64,000 nt of DNA from Unio delphinus (Eukaryota > Mollusca > Bivalvia > Unionida > Unionidae). The notes under the pieces are model-generated. The model was given only the letters and a program-made list of their open reading frames with translations, was not told the origin of the DNA and made no database searches. Positions 36,776 to 49,289 of the stretch are shown here, in pieces. The stretch is from assembly GCA_029339505.1 (NCBI GenBank), contig JAQISU010000132.1, forward strand, positions 5,163,001 to 5,227,000, given 5' to 3'. Each line of letters starts with the position of its first letter. Position 1 is the first letter of the stretch. A program made the position numbers and the translations under genes.

Positions 36776-36992
36776 CCCACAATGCCAACTACCCCTTCAT
36801 TCTGTGATTGGTGAATTCTTCAACATTTGATGATTATGCGCAAGAGCAATATCTGGTTCAAGATATGTAACAAATAAAAACAGCCTTGCTAAAGAGAAGT
36901 CGGACAAACGGTAATACATTTACAATACTGCTGACATCTAAATCTTTTTTTGGCATATTTACAATACACAGCACCTAAAATAGACAAAATCT

Positions 36993-37145
36993 AGTATGTA
37001 TCCACAATGTCAAAATCTAGGGTATTTACTAATAAATCAAAGACAAATACTTCAACATGTATTTTGCTTTATTTGTACATGGATGATATACAAATCGGAA
37101 TCTAAGTTTTATTACACGAATGATTCCCATGGCCCCAGTCTCACT
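36993..37145 (+). repeat. Dispersed duplication, copy A
   Basis: Begins with TGTATCCACAATGTCAAAA and continues through TTTGCTTTATTTGTACATGG to CATGGCCCCAGT. About 150 bp matches copy B at 37636-37795 with some 10 differences. Confidence 0.9.
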
Positions 37146-37557
37146 TGCATCCATTTGTTCAATCATGATAGTATTTCTTTTATTTGTAAAAACACTGAAT
37201 ATAAAGTAAGTACTAACTGTATGCTTATATTCAAACTATCATATTTGAGTCGCAATTGTTACATACAATAACGAAAATATCAGTCTTGCTCTTTCAGGTT
37301 TTTTTTATTACCCTGGGGTTTCTTTTAATTTAAACTTGGAAGATTGAAATCCTGTATCTATCAGGCTTCATTAGTGCTGAATTTTGTTCACCTTTTCAAA
37401 ACCAAACATTTACTTTTAACTTGTATCAAGTTGACAAAGCACTCTCTGTAAATTAAATTCTGGATTGACCCTAATCCAATGTCATATATGAGACTGCAAA
37501 ATTAGATTTTTGACAAATTGTTTAAAAATTTAATTGTAATATTGTTACTATGGTATT

Positions 37558-37795
37558 ATCATGTATCCACAATGTCAAAATCTATCATGTATCCACAATG
37601 TCAAAATCTAGCATGTATCCACAATGTCAAAATCTAGCATGTATCCACAATGTCAAAATCTAGGGTATTTACTAATAAATCAAAGACAAATACTTCAACA
37701 TGTTTTTTTGCTTTATTTGTACATGGATGATAGACAAATTGGAATCTAAGTTTTATTACACAAATGATTCACATGGCCCCAGTGTCTCACTTGCA
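37558..37795 (+). repeat. 26-bp tandem repeat plus duplication copy B
   Basis: Four tandem copies of ATGTATCCACAATGTC plus AAAATCTAGC (26 bp) run from 37560 to 37663. The last leads into the 150-bp sequence that also occurs, with a single 26-bp unit, at 36993. The tandem expansion therefore affected only this copy. Confidence 0.9.
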
Positions 37796-38419
37796 GCCAT
37801 TTGTTCAGTCATCCTCCATTTATCTGTAAACAATTTTAACAGTGTCAACCATGCTGATGTCAACATAACTGTAAGGAAAATATCAACTAAATTCCACCAT
37901 ATTTATGCAGCTGTGACAACAACAAAAATTAATTCCAAACACATTCATTCATGATCTCTTAAATCCCCACTGGACCCAGAATTTACGCATTGCAATTGTG
38001 TACCTAAGTACCAGTGTATGAAAAGTTGTATTCCCAAATCATAATAATACATAATATAAACTTGACAGGTGAAAATACAAATGAAAACTTTATATTAATT
38101 TCTTTTTTTTAAATACTGAAACTGTATTTGACATTTTGATAATTAATAAGTATCCCCAACTTTGCAGGAATGGCAAGATTTTGTTATTTAATCTCTTCTG
38201 ACAAAATGTCTTCTAAATATTTAACAGGATGTTTGCTTTTCCTCACAGTTCACCAGCTACATGCTGCATATTTAAAATCCCAATATCATTACAATTTTCT
38301 CAAGTAAAGTCTTTCTTTAATGCACGATCTGAAAGAATCAAGCAATCAGGTAGGAAAGTTTCTGAAATATTGTTGAAAATATTTTCCATTGGAAGTGTTG
38401 CTAACATCATTTTCACCAT
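37796..38419. other. No recognised feature
   Basis: AT-rich DNA without recognised coding or repeat content. Confidence 0.4.
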
Positions 38420-38500
38420 TTGGTATGACTCGGCCAGGGATCGAACCCACAACTTTTCGCTTCCACGGCAGATGCTCTAACAACTAAACCACTGGAGCGG
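38420..38500 (-). mobile_element. tRNA-like SINE head, no body
   Basis: On the minus strand CCAGTGGTTTAGTTGTTAG (A-box-like) is followed by AGCATCTGCCGTGG and by the B box GTGGGTTCGATCCC, then GGCCGAGTCATACCAAA. The end matches the head-body junction of family 2 (GGCCAAGTCATACCAAAG at 1085-1350). It does not fold into a proper tRNA cloverleaf by eye and lacks the family body, so it is a head-only SINE fragment and not a tRNA gene. Confidence 0.6.
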
Positions 38501-41484
38501 TTACCCAAGTTGAGTAGCAATCAAATATTCCTTACTCACAAAAACTGGATATTTTGCACAAATCAAAACCAATCTCAAAAACAAATCTGTAAACTCTAAC
38601 TACCAGTACGTTAGAACCTGCCTTGAAAGAAAAGCTCTTTGGCCAAAAAAGTGTGGTCTCTCAAGAAAGGTGGTTTCATAATAGAAGTCTTTCAAAACAG
38701 GTTTTACTGTAACTATAATAATTTCAGCACAGTCTAGACATAGGCAACACGAAAAATACATGGCCGTATCAGTGTCATAAAAAAGATCTGACACTTCTTT
38801 AAAACTTGGTAATTTAAAACCCAACGTGATGTTTGTTACTAGTACAAAAGCACTATTTTCAGTGTCAAATTACAAACAAACTTACAGTATTGAAATGGTG
38901 GAAAAAAATTTGATAAGTGTCATGCACGGACATTGTAATGTCATCATGTAGACTAGCACCGCTGTCATTTTAATCAATCAAAAAACAAGCATACCTTGAT
39001 TCTGATAATGAAATAGTAAATAATGACTCTGTTGTATTCAACATCAGCCAAGGGCCATGTCTCAAAAGCTATTTCTAGATTTCAGACAATAGTGTGTGAC
39101 CCTTGCTAACACAATGAGTGTTTTAATTAGCATATATTAATTAAAGCCGTTGATCACAAGGGAAGAAGCGTGTTCACAACATGTATATCACATGAGGTAA
39201 CTTTTTGTCCACTTGTGATGCCTCTTTCAACTCCAAAAATTTGCACCAAATTCAATTTGAAAAAGTGTTAATATGACGGTAAATTCTTAGTAAGATGGAT
39301 GTACACTGCAACCTTGAGGACAGACACCAACAATTTTCATTTTCGACCCTTGAGGACAGATTCCTTTTTAATTTTGGACCTACCCAGCATCACAAGAAAT
39401 TTCCGTGGAAAAACAGCAATATTACCTTCAAACAGGACAATCAGCAATAACAAGCTATTCAACACAAATTGGCACTACCATTTGGACATTTTAAGTTTTC
39501 TGGTAAGAAACCCAAAGCAATTTGCAATAATAAGAATTTTAAGATGGCCTCTGTGGCAGCCATATTTGAGATCGCAAAACTTCTAGTGAAAAAACTGATC
39601 ATATATATATGACTTATATTCAGGAGAAATAGTTACAAGATTTTCAAGCTGACTACAGTGGGGTCATACTGGATAACGGATTGGCTACATTTTCATCTCT
39701 GCATTAAATCTGTTGGTGAAATATGATTCAAGTAATGCAAGACTGCTTCATTCCCAAAAAATGGCAAGTGTGACACATTAGCAAAGGAGATAAACTCTGT
39801 CAATCTAGATTATGTAAGAGTTTTAAAAACTTCCCATCAACTATATTGTCTTTGACATCCATTTTAAAATATTCTTGTGGATGGGTAATTTTCTCCGATA
39901 ATCATGACTTGGCAGTGTCCAAATGTAACTTATGCGACTTATCTTGTTTGACAATAATGTACATAAATTTAAGCATCTAAGCAGGACGGACCATTGGCAA
40001 TTAGTATCCACAATCAGTTGGTAATTTGTAATATCCCAAATAAAAGCTGACTGATGATTAGAAATATTCCAAAAAAAAGCTAATTGGTATTAAAAAAAAT
40101 CTTAGATATAAGCTTTGGTAACTAGTAATATCTCAAATAAAAGCCGACTCAGAAGGTGACATTTTACTTTGGGTTGAGTGTTGTCCATATACGCTTCCTC
40201 TCCAATTGGACTCTTTTAACCATCTTTACTGGTAAGTTTTAACTTTGGACTTATAGCTTTAATTTGATCATTTGTATTCTTGTCTGATGTCTGCCGCTTT
40301 CCATTGCTGACAAGCCAACCTTGCATAACAGATGAACTTTCTAAACTGAACTCACACATGGTCATCAATGACATTTTGTATTCATGTAATGCTAATTATC
40401 CCACATGACGTGCAAGCTTATACAAAGCACAAATAATCAAAAATGCTTCATGGGAAAATAATTAGAAGAATTATATCAATAAAAACTCAACAAATTTGAC
40501 ATCAGATGTAAAGTACTGAATTTGTGTGCAGACAATAAGCATACCTGTTTCATGTGTTTTAACATGCAAGATGTATGGGAAACAGATTGACCACATTATG
40601 ACAAAACCTTTTTTTTTGCCTCTTGTTTTAAACCCGCAAAACTTTTAAAGATTTTCTTTAAATTTTAAATTTAAAACTTTAAATTTTGTTTTAACTTAAT
40701 AACAATGTCATCCACATTAAGTTTACCAAATAGACAAACCAACCGAGATGGAATGCAAATGCTGTTAAGTGCATATTCACCTTCTCATGGTTTATATAAT
40801 AAATGAAGGTAACTGAAACAGACTGCAGATATGAATACAATGGAGGGATCATCTTGGTCTTTGCCAATGTCACAAATTGCGACTTTTCTTTCCTTATTTG
40901 TGACAAAATATACCATCTGTCTATTTTTTGGAATACAGTCATTTTGAATTTGTAATTTGTACAAACAATCATGGATTCGGAGTGGAGAAATTCAAGGGGA
41001 CCACAAAAGGAAGTCGTAAACTTAGATACATATTACATTGGAATCTATTACATAAAAAAAATCTTTTGTTCCTAGTGAAAAACCCATCTTTACAGTGCAT
41101 TGTTCAATCATAATTCACTTATGTTGACATCTGGCCTGAGTATTGCATGCTGTGATATACCCAGTCATGCTTCCAGACTATACATGCAACCGACTGACCT
41201 CTGAAGAACCAAAGATAAACAGCTACAATTTAAAGATCGATGTCTAATCCTTACGTTATTTTTTAATAAACCAATAAAATAGTTTTAGAGAACCTTCAGA
41301 GAAAATTGATTACCTTTGATGTACCAATTGCTGTGAATAAATACAAATCAAAAAGTCTCGAATCAGAATTATATACTGTCCACAGTGAAATATAATCATA
41401 GGTAAACCAAGCTAGAGATATCCTCATCCTAAAAGTTAGCAAAATTAACAGAACTTGTATTTAGTAATTTTGCAATTCGTCAGA
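38501..41484. other. No recognised feature
   Basis: Three kilobases of AT-rich unique DNA. Several 60-95-codon open frames (for example 39299-39586 plus and 40691-40972 minus) have no recognised domain or splice signals. It may be intron or intergenic. Confidence 0.4.
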
Positions 41485-41750
41485 CATCAGTCTCTAAACC
41501 TGATGTTATACCTGACAGTCCAACATCATCTAGTGATGCGAGTAATGATTCAAGTGCAACATCAGATCATGATGAACCGGTAAAAAATTCCCGAAAATGT
41601 CTTGACAGCTGGAAGCATTTTGGGACTCCATGGCTGAGGTATGATGCAAAGTTAAAGCAGATGTTCTGTCATATATGTATCAAGTACACAATTCATCAAT
41701 TCATTTACAACTGGTTGTGGTATGTTGAAGAAGTGTCACCAAACATGAAT
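41485..41750 (+). pseudogene. TTF/BED-like zinc-finger fragment, frameshifted
   Basis: After a CAG acceptor-like site at 41484 a frame runs through a Ser/Asp-rich leader (SPTSSSDASNDSS) into CLDSWKHFGTPWLRYDAK and QMFCHICIKY. The W..P.WL.YD.....MFC..C pattern is the start of the TTF-type zinc finger found in hAT-derived proteins and ZMYM/ZNF862-like genes. The continuation NSFTTGCGMLKKCHQ is present but only after a one-base frame change near 41695, and it then meets a stop. It ends near a donor-like AAG|GTAATC (about 41752). No hAT transposase follows. It could be a decayed transposon or retrocopy, or a mis-sequenced exon. Confidence 0.55.
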
Positions 41751-43660
41751 CAAGGTAATCTTTTATTTTTGCCATCAATCCCATGTTAGGAATCCATAGA
41801 CTTTTACTATGCAAAAATAGATAAATAGCAATAGACAATAGACAGCAAAATAAACAAATTTTGCATAATTGAAAATAATTTATTTCTCAAAATACAGGAG
41901 GGAAAGAATTAAATGAACTTACAGTATGGTGAATGAATTCAATTTCAATATTTCCAAGAAATCTGAATACATTCTAACAAAAAATGACCCTTCTGTGTTG
42001 AAATTTCAAATGTACAGAAAGATTTCCAAAGAATTCAAATAGATGTTGAATATATTTAGTTTATCCCTAAGAGTTATTCTAGAGTGTCATGCAAAAAATA
42101 CATTCTTTTAAACCAAGATGGGAGATCAAATCTAAAAAACGCACAGAGTTGGACCTACTTTCGGAAATTATTTTGTGGCATATTTAAGCATCATTTTCAA
42201 TAAATATTCACTGATTTTTTTTTCAGGTCAATACAAGTGAAATTCTCAAATGACATGCCGTTTCTCCTTATAAGTGTCCCCATTTTACATTCTGGTCAGC
42301 TGTGCCTAAACTGCCCAAAAGCTGAAGGCTAGGCTCAAGCCTCTTCGACTTATTTCAATTAATCCACTGTATCAACAGAAACAGAGCAGCATGTAAACAG
42401 AACACAGATTTCACTTCCAGATCATCACCAAGGCCTTATTACTCAATGTGCACTGCCGCCGAAATACACTCAAGACAGCCACTCTCTGAGCTAATGTTCT
42501 AGAGAATAAACAATTATCTTTAAATCCCTACCAAAAATGCATAAATAAAAATCTTCTATCACCACCAAAATGAGAGGAAAAATGTTCTAAAATGGACTCT
42601 GAGCTGGAAATACTAACTGTGATGAGAGTCCAAATGTTGGTCATAGGAAAAGCCCAGTAAATTATCTCCCCTTCATTATGGCCCCTTTACTGATATTTTT
42701 CATTTCTGAAGTTTAGTATTTATTAATCATGGCTATATTCTGTTGAAATAATTTATACAAACATGAAACAGTTGTAATGAAGGTCCAACGGTTGTGTTAG
42801 ATTAGATTTTATTAAATAAATATGGGGTAGGGAAAAGGGTATACATTAGTCTCAGCAGGCTGACGATACATGTTACTTGGTATAGCTTTCATTGTTTGTC
42901 CTAATTAAAACTAAAGCTATAAATATGTTTTCATGCACTATCAAGAGTTGTAGACTTTGATAATTTTCATGAAATTAAGAAATTAAGTGGGACCAAGTTT
43001 TCTGAAAATTGACAAAAATGCATTTTGAGAATTGCCTGACAATGACGTCACACCAATAATGGCAATATGTATCAGAGACAGTTTAAACTTAATTTTAATC
43101 ATTATTGGATGCGTCTCCATTGATAAAAAAGCTTGATTTACTTGCAAAAACTGGTATTTCAATTTTCATGTCCTATATCTAAGAGGATATCACGAAAAAA
43201 TAAAGCATGTTTCTGCAAACTATAAGTTATATACATATACTCAACGGAAATTCGTAAAATATTACAAATTAAAAACAGCAGCACACTCTTTAATTTCCTT
43301 TTTAAAACTTCACAATGCGTAATTCGACATGAATTATTATGCAATTTAACCTGCTAAGCATTACTCAAAAAATATTACTTTATGTCCTTTGTTTGTTAAC
43401 CCCAACCCTCCCGTATTCCAGACAGGTTACTTGCTTGACGGTGATACCGTAATAAAATGTCACTGATTAATCGATTTCAATGCGAAGAAAAAGAAAGAAA
43501 AAAATATTACAAAATTTTTACAACAATCCCGCTTTGTATTAATGTCACTCGTGCTAACATTGCATCAAAGCTGGTTGCGCGCCAAGTAACAGAATCCACA
43601 AAATATTTGCGAAAATTTTCTGAAACACTTTATGCTTCTAAAAGTGAATAGGGACAATTT
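41751..43660. other. No recognised feature
   Basis: AT-rich unique DNA; no hAT transposase core is seen downstream of the zinc-finger fragment. The 43457-43651 plus-strand frame has no recognised domain. Confidence 0.4.
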
Positions 43661-43870
43661 ACCTGAGACGTCATCTCCGACCTGCACTATCTAAATTTCC
43701 TGTTCATTTTAATAATTTTTCCGGTTTTCTTATTAAACGAGTTCAAAATTATCTGTCTATATTCCACCATCATAACCTTCCATCTTTCATACACTCACGT
43801 GTATATATGATAGTTGCCATTAATCACGTGACGATACTAATGACCAACTAATACACAACGCGTTCGGATA
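43661..43870 (-). promoter_or_regulatory. Candidate promoter/first exon, minus strand
   Basis: On the minus strand two CACGTG E-boxes (43824-43829 and about 43797-43802), a TATATA stretch and a CRE-like TGACGTCT are followed by a donor consensus CTCAG|GTAAAT at 43663/43662. The region is less AT-rich and has more CpG than its surroundings. It could be the start of the PiT 5' UTR or of another gene. It is close to, and divergent from, the plus-strand exon candidate at 44198. Confidence 0.25.
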
Positions 43871-44197
43871 TCTCGGAACTCAAGGTATGGGCAAAACAGT
43901 GAAACAAATTCTACACTCATGATCGGCTCATGCACGTTCCCTCCTAAAATATAACAGGGGAGATAACTAAAGTGATTATATAGAATTAAGAATATAATAG
44001 CCACATTTGTAACATGCGCAAACTATTCGCAGAATAGTCTCGGATCCAGAAATATAATTTGGGAAAGTGTCGTAAATAAGCAGGTGATGCGTACGTGGAA
44101 TGGATCCATTCGGCCATGCCACCCGAATCCCATGCATTGTTTTAAATAAATTTCCAGGGCATAGTTTTAACAATCAAACAGAGATGACAATGTACTG

Positions 44198-44401
44198 ATG
44201 GCAACGTTAAAATTGTTACGCGCTCCGGTTTGGAGTAGATTTGGCGGGGGTGGAGTTGGGGCCAGGGTATTTTCGCAGTCAACCTCAGCAAAATACTTTT
44301 TAAACAGGAATTCCCTTTCCGCATCCAAACGTTTGGCCTACATGAGTGACCAGTACATGTTTCCCATATTATTTCATGTTTTTTCATATAACTACAAACG
44401 A
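44198..44401 (+). CDS. Possible first exon, mitochondrial precursor
   Basis: The ATG at 44198 opens MATLKLLRAPVWSRFG, then GARVFSQSTSAKYF and NRNSLSASKRLAYMS. The first 50 residues contain eight Arg/Lys, many Ser/Ala and no Asp/Glu, the composition of a mitochondrial targeting presequence. A GTAAAG donor-like site at 44402 (after AAACGAT) could end the exon; an AGG|GTATTT site near 44266 is an alternative. I do not recognise the mature protein and could not find a following exon. The local DNA is GC-richer than average, as expected near a promoter. The open frame continues into a SINE at 44461, so the ORF end itself is meaningless. Confidence 0.35.
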
Positions 44402-44460
44402 TGTAAAGTTTATCAAAATTTCCATTTTTGTTTTATATTTTTTTTTATTTTTATATTTTT

Positions 44461-44695
44461 TTTTTTACCACGGGGTTTGAACCCCAGCCATGTCATATTT
44501 AAGACTTACAAAAATGTCTCTAGCAGCTGCCTCGCTTGGCGCACAGCATTAATAAGTTAGTGTTACGACTGGTCCACCGGGTGTCTGGGTAGTGTGAATT
44601 GGTGGCACATGATGCTACTTGTCTGCGACATGATGTCCCAGTGCATGAATATCGCTATAAACTCTCCCACTGCGAAACTTGCGACATGAAAAAAA
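44461..44695 (+). mobile_element. SINE family 2, plus strand
   Basis: The order is tRNA-like B box (GGGGTTTGAACCCC), GCCATGTCATATTTAAGAC, TTAGTGTTACGACTGGTCC, CACATGATGCTACTTGTCTG, GACATGATGTCCCAGTGC and CTATAAACTCTCCCACTGC. This matches the reverse complements of the copies at 1085, 31020 and 60150, with about 20-25 percent divergence judged by eye. Confidence 0.7.
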
Positions 44696-44924
44696 AATTG
44701 TTACAAGATACTATACATATCCAAATTACACACGCGCGCGCGTCTTTCATCAAGAATAGATGCGCTCCGACAGATCACTACAGAAATTACTTCATTGAAA
44801 TATTTTACTATGAGTCCTAGGTATTTTGGGAAACCACCAGTTCTCTTTATTGTTTCAAAACATTTACAATTCCATCAACATACGCGTTTGTACATTGTAG
44901 GTGAAAAGAAAGTGCCGTGTACTT

Positions 44925-45175
44925 GTTTTGTACTTGTTGTTGTTGTTGTTGTTGTAGGGTTTAACGTTTTCACCACACGATATGCTATATAATGGTGGAG
45001 GAAAAACACTGGGACAACTCCTGGAAAAAACCACCAACCCACGAGAAGCTACTGGCAAGAATACTCACATACCCACATTGGCGGAATCTGAGACTCGAAC
45101 CCACGCAGACAGAGGTGAGATGGTAGTGATCCGTAACAGAACGCCCTGTGTACCAATATAACCAAAGGCACAAAC
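44925..45175 (-). mobile_element. SINE family 1, minus strand
   Basis: A nearly complete copy. The 3' tail is a (GTT)n tract at about 44932-44955 followed by GTAGGGTTTAACG. The body has AATGGTGGAGGAAAAACAC and CCACCAACCCACGAGAAGC. The inverse B box is GAGACTCGAACCCACGCAG, then GAGGTGAGATGGTAGTGATC. Confidence 0.85.
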
Positions 45176-46669
45176 AGTTTTTTGTTATCACATAAAAATA
45201 GAATTTTCCTTAAAATGAAAAGATAAAAGCCATACAGATTCTAAAATAAAATTTGTATTAGTGTACCCTGCAAATGAAAAAAAAATTAAGGTATACAGTT
45301 TAGGATAGTGTAAAAAAATGAAATTTACCCACACGACCTTGCCACGTAAAGCAATGATTATGGTATAAGTACATTCAGTAATTCAGTGGCATATATGTAA
45401 TATATACATTTCCATTGAAATATGTCTGAATATGTCAGTAAAGCCTGTTAATACAAGAAAATCAATTATAATTTCTGCCTACCTTGCATAAAAGCCTAAA
45501 TATCCGAAATTACTATTCTGCCCGCCAAACAAATCTGCCTAAAAGTTAATCGTGTCTGGCGAATGAGTTAGCGACGGTGTGAATGAACGGTCGTGGTCAG
45601 TGGTGTGGTCATCTTGAAAAGTTCGAGCAATTGGGGTATTACATACAATACAGTGGTCTCAGTTTAATATATTGTGCAAGCGTGTAATAGCGTTCTTAGT
45701 ATGGTGTATGCCTTGGGGAGTTTTATACAATGAATGAAACAGAATAACGTCTTCCTTTCGTAGTATGTCAACTTACTTTAAAAGCATATTGAGGGATTTT
45801 ACAATGAATTCTGCCTTCTCTATTTTTAACTTAGTTAATTGCCTGTCCTATGACGAACGGGATTTTTTTTAAAGCATGCATTTAAATTTTAAAAAGAAAA
45901 ACAGTTGCAATGAGCGACTATTAAAGAAATGTTAAAGATAAAAAAAAATTAAAAAGTATTTAAAAATGGGGATGTTGCCGCCAGGTTTCGAACTCACGGC
46001 CTTTTGTTAAGCAGCAGAGTCATGTATATATTTGTGGGTGTTTATAAATAAGATGTAATTTCTTTTCATTACATTGTCTGTTTAAAGCGTTTTTAAAGAT
46101 TTAATCAAATGAACATATTTGTCCTGAGAACAGGCATGTATTCAACATATGAACGATATATGCATACGGTTATTTTTTATTTAAATACGTTTCACTTTTC
46201 CCTCAATCATAGCGGACGTTCGAGGAGTATGCATTCGTATTAAGATTCTAGCACATTCAGCAACACTTCAAGTTTATGTATGTTTTGTATTCAGTAAGGA
46301 AAATACATTTTAAGTTAGTCAAGTAATTCTTATTACACCAACCCACACATGTAGTTACTAGGGTGGACAGGGCCGATTGGCAGGGGGTGAGGGAATAGGC
46401 AACCGGAGATATGTCACAGGGCCCGGGCCGAAAAATACATTTTAATTTTATACAAATTGTTTTGTTTGAACAACAAATCGGAGAAGCTCGGTTGTTTCTT
46501 ATCCCGTGGCCTGTAATAGCTCCTACGGCCCTGAGAGTGTAAATTAGAGAAAGGGCGTTTCTATGTCTCTATTTATTAGCCTTCTCTTTAGCTGCTGGCT
46601 TCCAGCTCAGACAACTTAGTCCAATATTTTTTTTAAAACTAACATATTTTGACGTAATTTTGCATTAAG
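45176..46669. other. Mostly unassigned; isolated tRNA-like head
   Basis: AT-rich DNA. At 45965-46025 the plus strand reads GCCGCCAGGTTTCGAACTCA, a reverse B box as in tRNA-derived heads, with no SINE body. A GC-richer patch at 46360-46440 contains GGGCCCGGGCC but no identifiable gene. Confidence 0.4.
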
Positions 46670-46705
46670 TTAGCATCGTACTTCACAAGATAATAATGGG
46701 TGATT

Positions 46706-46800
46706 TATGTATGTATGTATGTATGTATGTATGTATGTATGTATGTATGTATGTATGTATGTATGTATGTATGTATGTATGTATGTATGTATGTATGTGT
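46706..46800. repeat. (TATG)n microsatellite
   Basis: About 23 copies of the tetranucleotide followed by imperfect (GT)n and (TCTG)n runs to about 46880. Open frames across it on both strands are repeat artefacts. Confidence 0.97.
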
Positions 46801-46880
46801 ATGCATTTAGTGTGTGTGTATGCATGTATAAATGTGTGTGTCTGTCTGTCTGTCTGTCTCTGTGTGTGTGCATGTTTTAC

Positions 46881-47124
46881 GAAACCACTGAACAGAAGGA
46901 CCTATATGGTGCTAACTAAAAGTACAGTTCATAAATGTAAAAAAATGAACAAGAAACAAGGAAGATAAACTCTTCGAAACAAATGTAAACATGATAAAAC
47001 ACGAGATTCAAACATGAGATAAAGATGTTAGAATGTTTATATAAATAAAAGATAAATATATCCACTCTTAAAACATGCGTGTGTGTTTACCTATATGTCT
47101 GATTTAATATTACTTCATCTGTCA
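46881..47124. other. No recognised feature
   Basis: AT-rich DNA without recognised features. Confidence 0.4.
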
Positions 47125-47282
47125 GAGCCCCTGGGTGATGCAGTGGTATAAGACGCTCTCCATTACATATCGATCACACATCTCGCCTCTATCTGCGTAA
47201 GTTCGAGTCTCAGCTCGACCAACTTGAGTATGTAGGAAAACTCGCCAGTTGTTTCCTATTGTCGGTGTTTTTCTCAGGGCCC
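47125..47282 (+). mobile_element. SINE family 1, 3'-truncated
   Basis: A-box-like TGGTATAAGACGC, TCACACATCTCGCCTC, B box AAGTTCGAGTCTC and then GGAAAACTCGCCAGTTG match the head and front of the body. The element stops near TTTTTCTCAGGGC, before the tail. Confidence 0.75.
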
Positions 47283-47396
47283 AGCAGACTCAGCACCAAA
47301 GATTCTGACATCAATGCATAATCGACCATGTCTGAAAAGATGAGGTACCCCATCCTCACCCCACCCCCAATAACAATAACAATAATCATCGCACCC

Positions 47397-47505
<109 letters not shown>

Positions 47506-47661
47506 ATATAGGTACATGTGCTGGTGCTGTATGTAGTCTTGCTGTCTTAGTTGTATTCATTTCAAGCAGATACAATCACACCTTAAATGGAATTACTTGC
47601 ACAAGAAGAAAAAATCAGTAACTTTTATTAAACTAAACATTTGTTACAACGGACAGTTTTG

Positions 47662-47823
47662 GTCAAAATATTTGAACCGTTTGGTTCTAGCGAGGTACAT
47701 TGGTCAAAATTTTGTAATCGTTTGGTTCTAGCGAGGTACATTGGTCAAAATATTTTAATCGTTTGGTTCTAGCGAGGTACATGGTCAAAATATTTGAATC
47801 GTTTGGTTCTAGCGAGGTACATT
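47662..47823. repeat. 41-bp tandem repeat, ~4 copies
   Basis: The unit is GGTCAAAATATTTGAATCGT plus TTGGTTCTAGCGAGGTACATT. Copies differ at few positions. Confidence 0.95.
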
Positions 47824-49289
47824 GCTCAGTTGTAACAGCTGAATCGAAGACAGTACATGACGTCAGGCCAAACATCAATATAGTGTTGCAGTATTCGGTA
47901 TTAAAGGCGGGTAAATGGACCATTTCGGTTTGAGGAGAGGAAATTGGCCCTGGAACTTAATAGTTCTATGGGAAAAGAGTACGATCCCAAGTTTAGGAAT
48001 CAGATTGTAAAGAAATCAGTATTCTCTTCAGCTCTAGTGGAGATTATATATCACAAGATAGCTCTTACTTGCGATGGAGAGTAATATCAGTCTGAATTCC
48101 TTAGTGGGTAAATAAAACTTTGATATATTTGATAAACAAAGCAAAGATTAACCGTCATCAAAATTTATTATGTGAAATAATTTAAAATAAAAAACACAGA
48201 AACATACACTATCCCTTACACTCATGGGTGGACAGGGATAACAATACACCATATTTTTTTTTTTTTACATACTTTGGCTAACCGACGGTGTTCCTCAATC
48301 AATTCAAACCAGCTTTGTGCTGGAGAGAGTACCGAGAACCAACAACCCCCCCCCCCCCTTGATTGGTGGTCAGACTGACCTCATCATGGAAAATAGTTTC
48401 CAGTCAATGTTGTAAATGTGTCAAATCACATATACATTGACTGATACCGCCCGTCATTTCCTCATATAACTGAATCATCATTAACAAAGCGATACGGACT
48501 AAAATGATTTTGTAAAGTTTGACGGTGTTTTTGTACAGCGCTATTCAACACAAATAATTCTCATACAAGCTGAGTAATGAATAAGTAGTGTTTTTACCTA
48601 CGAGAATACTTACCTAACATACATGATCCATTTGCTTCCGTCTACATACATGTGATGTAGAATAAGCAGCTATTTATTTACTCGAAACGTACACTATACA
48701 TCTGACCCAGTCATAATATTACAGGACTGGCACGCATCTACAAATGTATAAACAATGGTGGGGTTCTGTGGGTGGGGGTGCAAGTGTTTCGCGGGCGCTT
48801 GCATTTATGAGGTGGAGGAGAGAGGTTAGTAACTGATAAAAGCAGTTCTCTGTGCCAAGGTTGGGGTGCTATTAAAGAATACTGCATCGGGCATCTCAAT
48901 ACCGGCTCCATTGACTGGCCCCGGTAGGATAGATCCCTTTATTCGCCTCTGTGGTTAAAAAACACTTTGCTTTTTATGTCAAAGTACCCGTATGTAGCTC
49001 CCTTAATCTGTCTTCGTGGAGATTTTTAATAAGATATAAATCAAACTTTGTCTTTTACAAGTTTATACTTCGAAATTAAAAACAGAAATTAACGGTAGTC
49101 TTTTAAAAGACCATGTATCTGCTTTGTTATTGTTTGATCGGGTTATATAAGTCCAAACATAAGCAAATCGATCTCAGTCAAAATTCAATGTTTTGATTTT
49201 GTTATTCATTGCCTGTTCGGAGTACTTTGTTGATAGCTGAAAGTTTTGGTTTTGTAGATAGTTGAAAATTGTTACTGTTTTGTTCGAAA
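47824..49289. other. No recognised feature
   Basis: Mixed composition with a poly-C run at about 48346-48358 and a poly-T run near 48256. No domain or RNA is recognised. Confidence 0.4.

Noticed and set aside
38420..38500. tRNA gene
   Set aside because: A- and B-box-like motifs are present but no proper cloverleaf, and the end matches the head-body junction of a SINE family.
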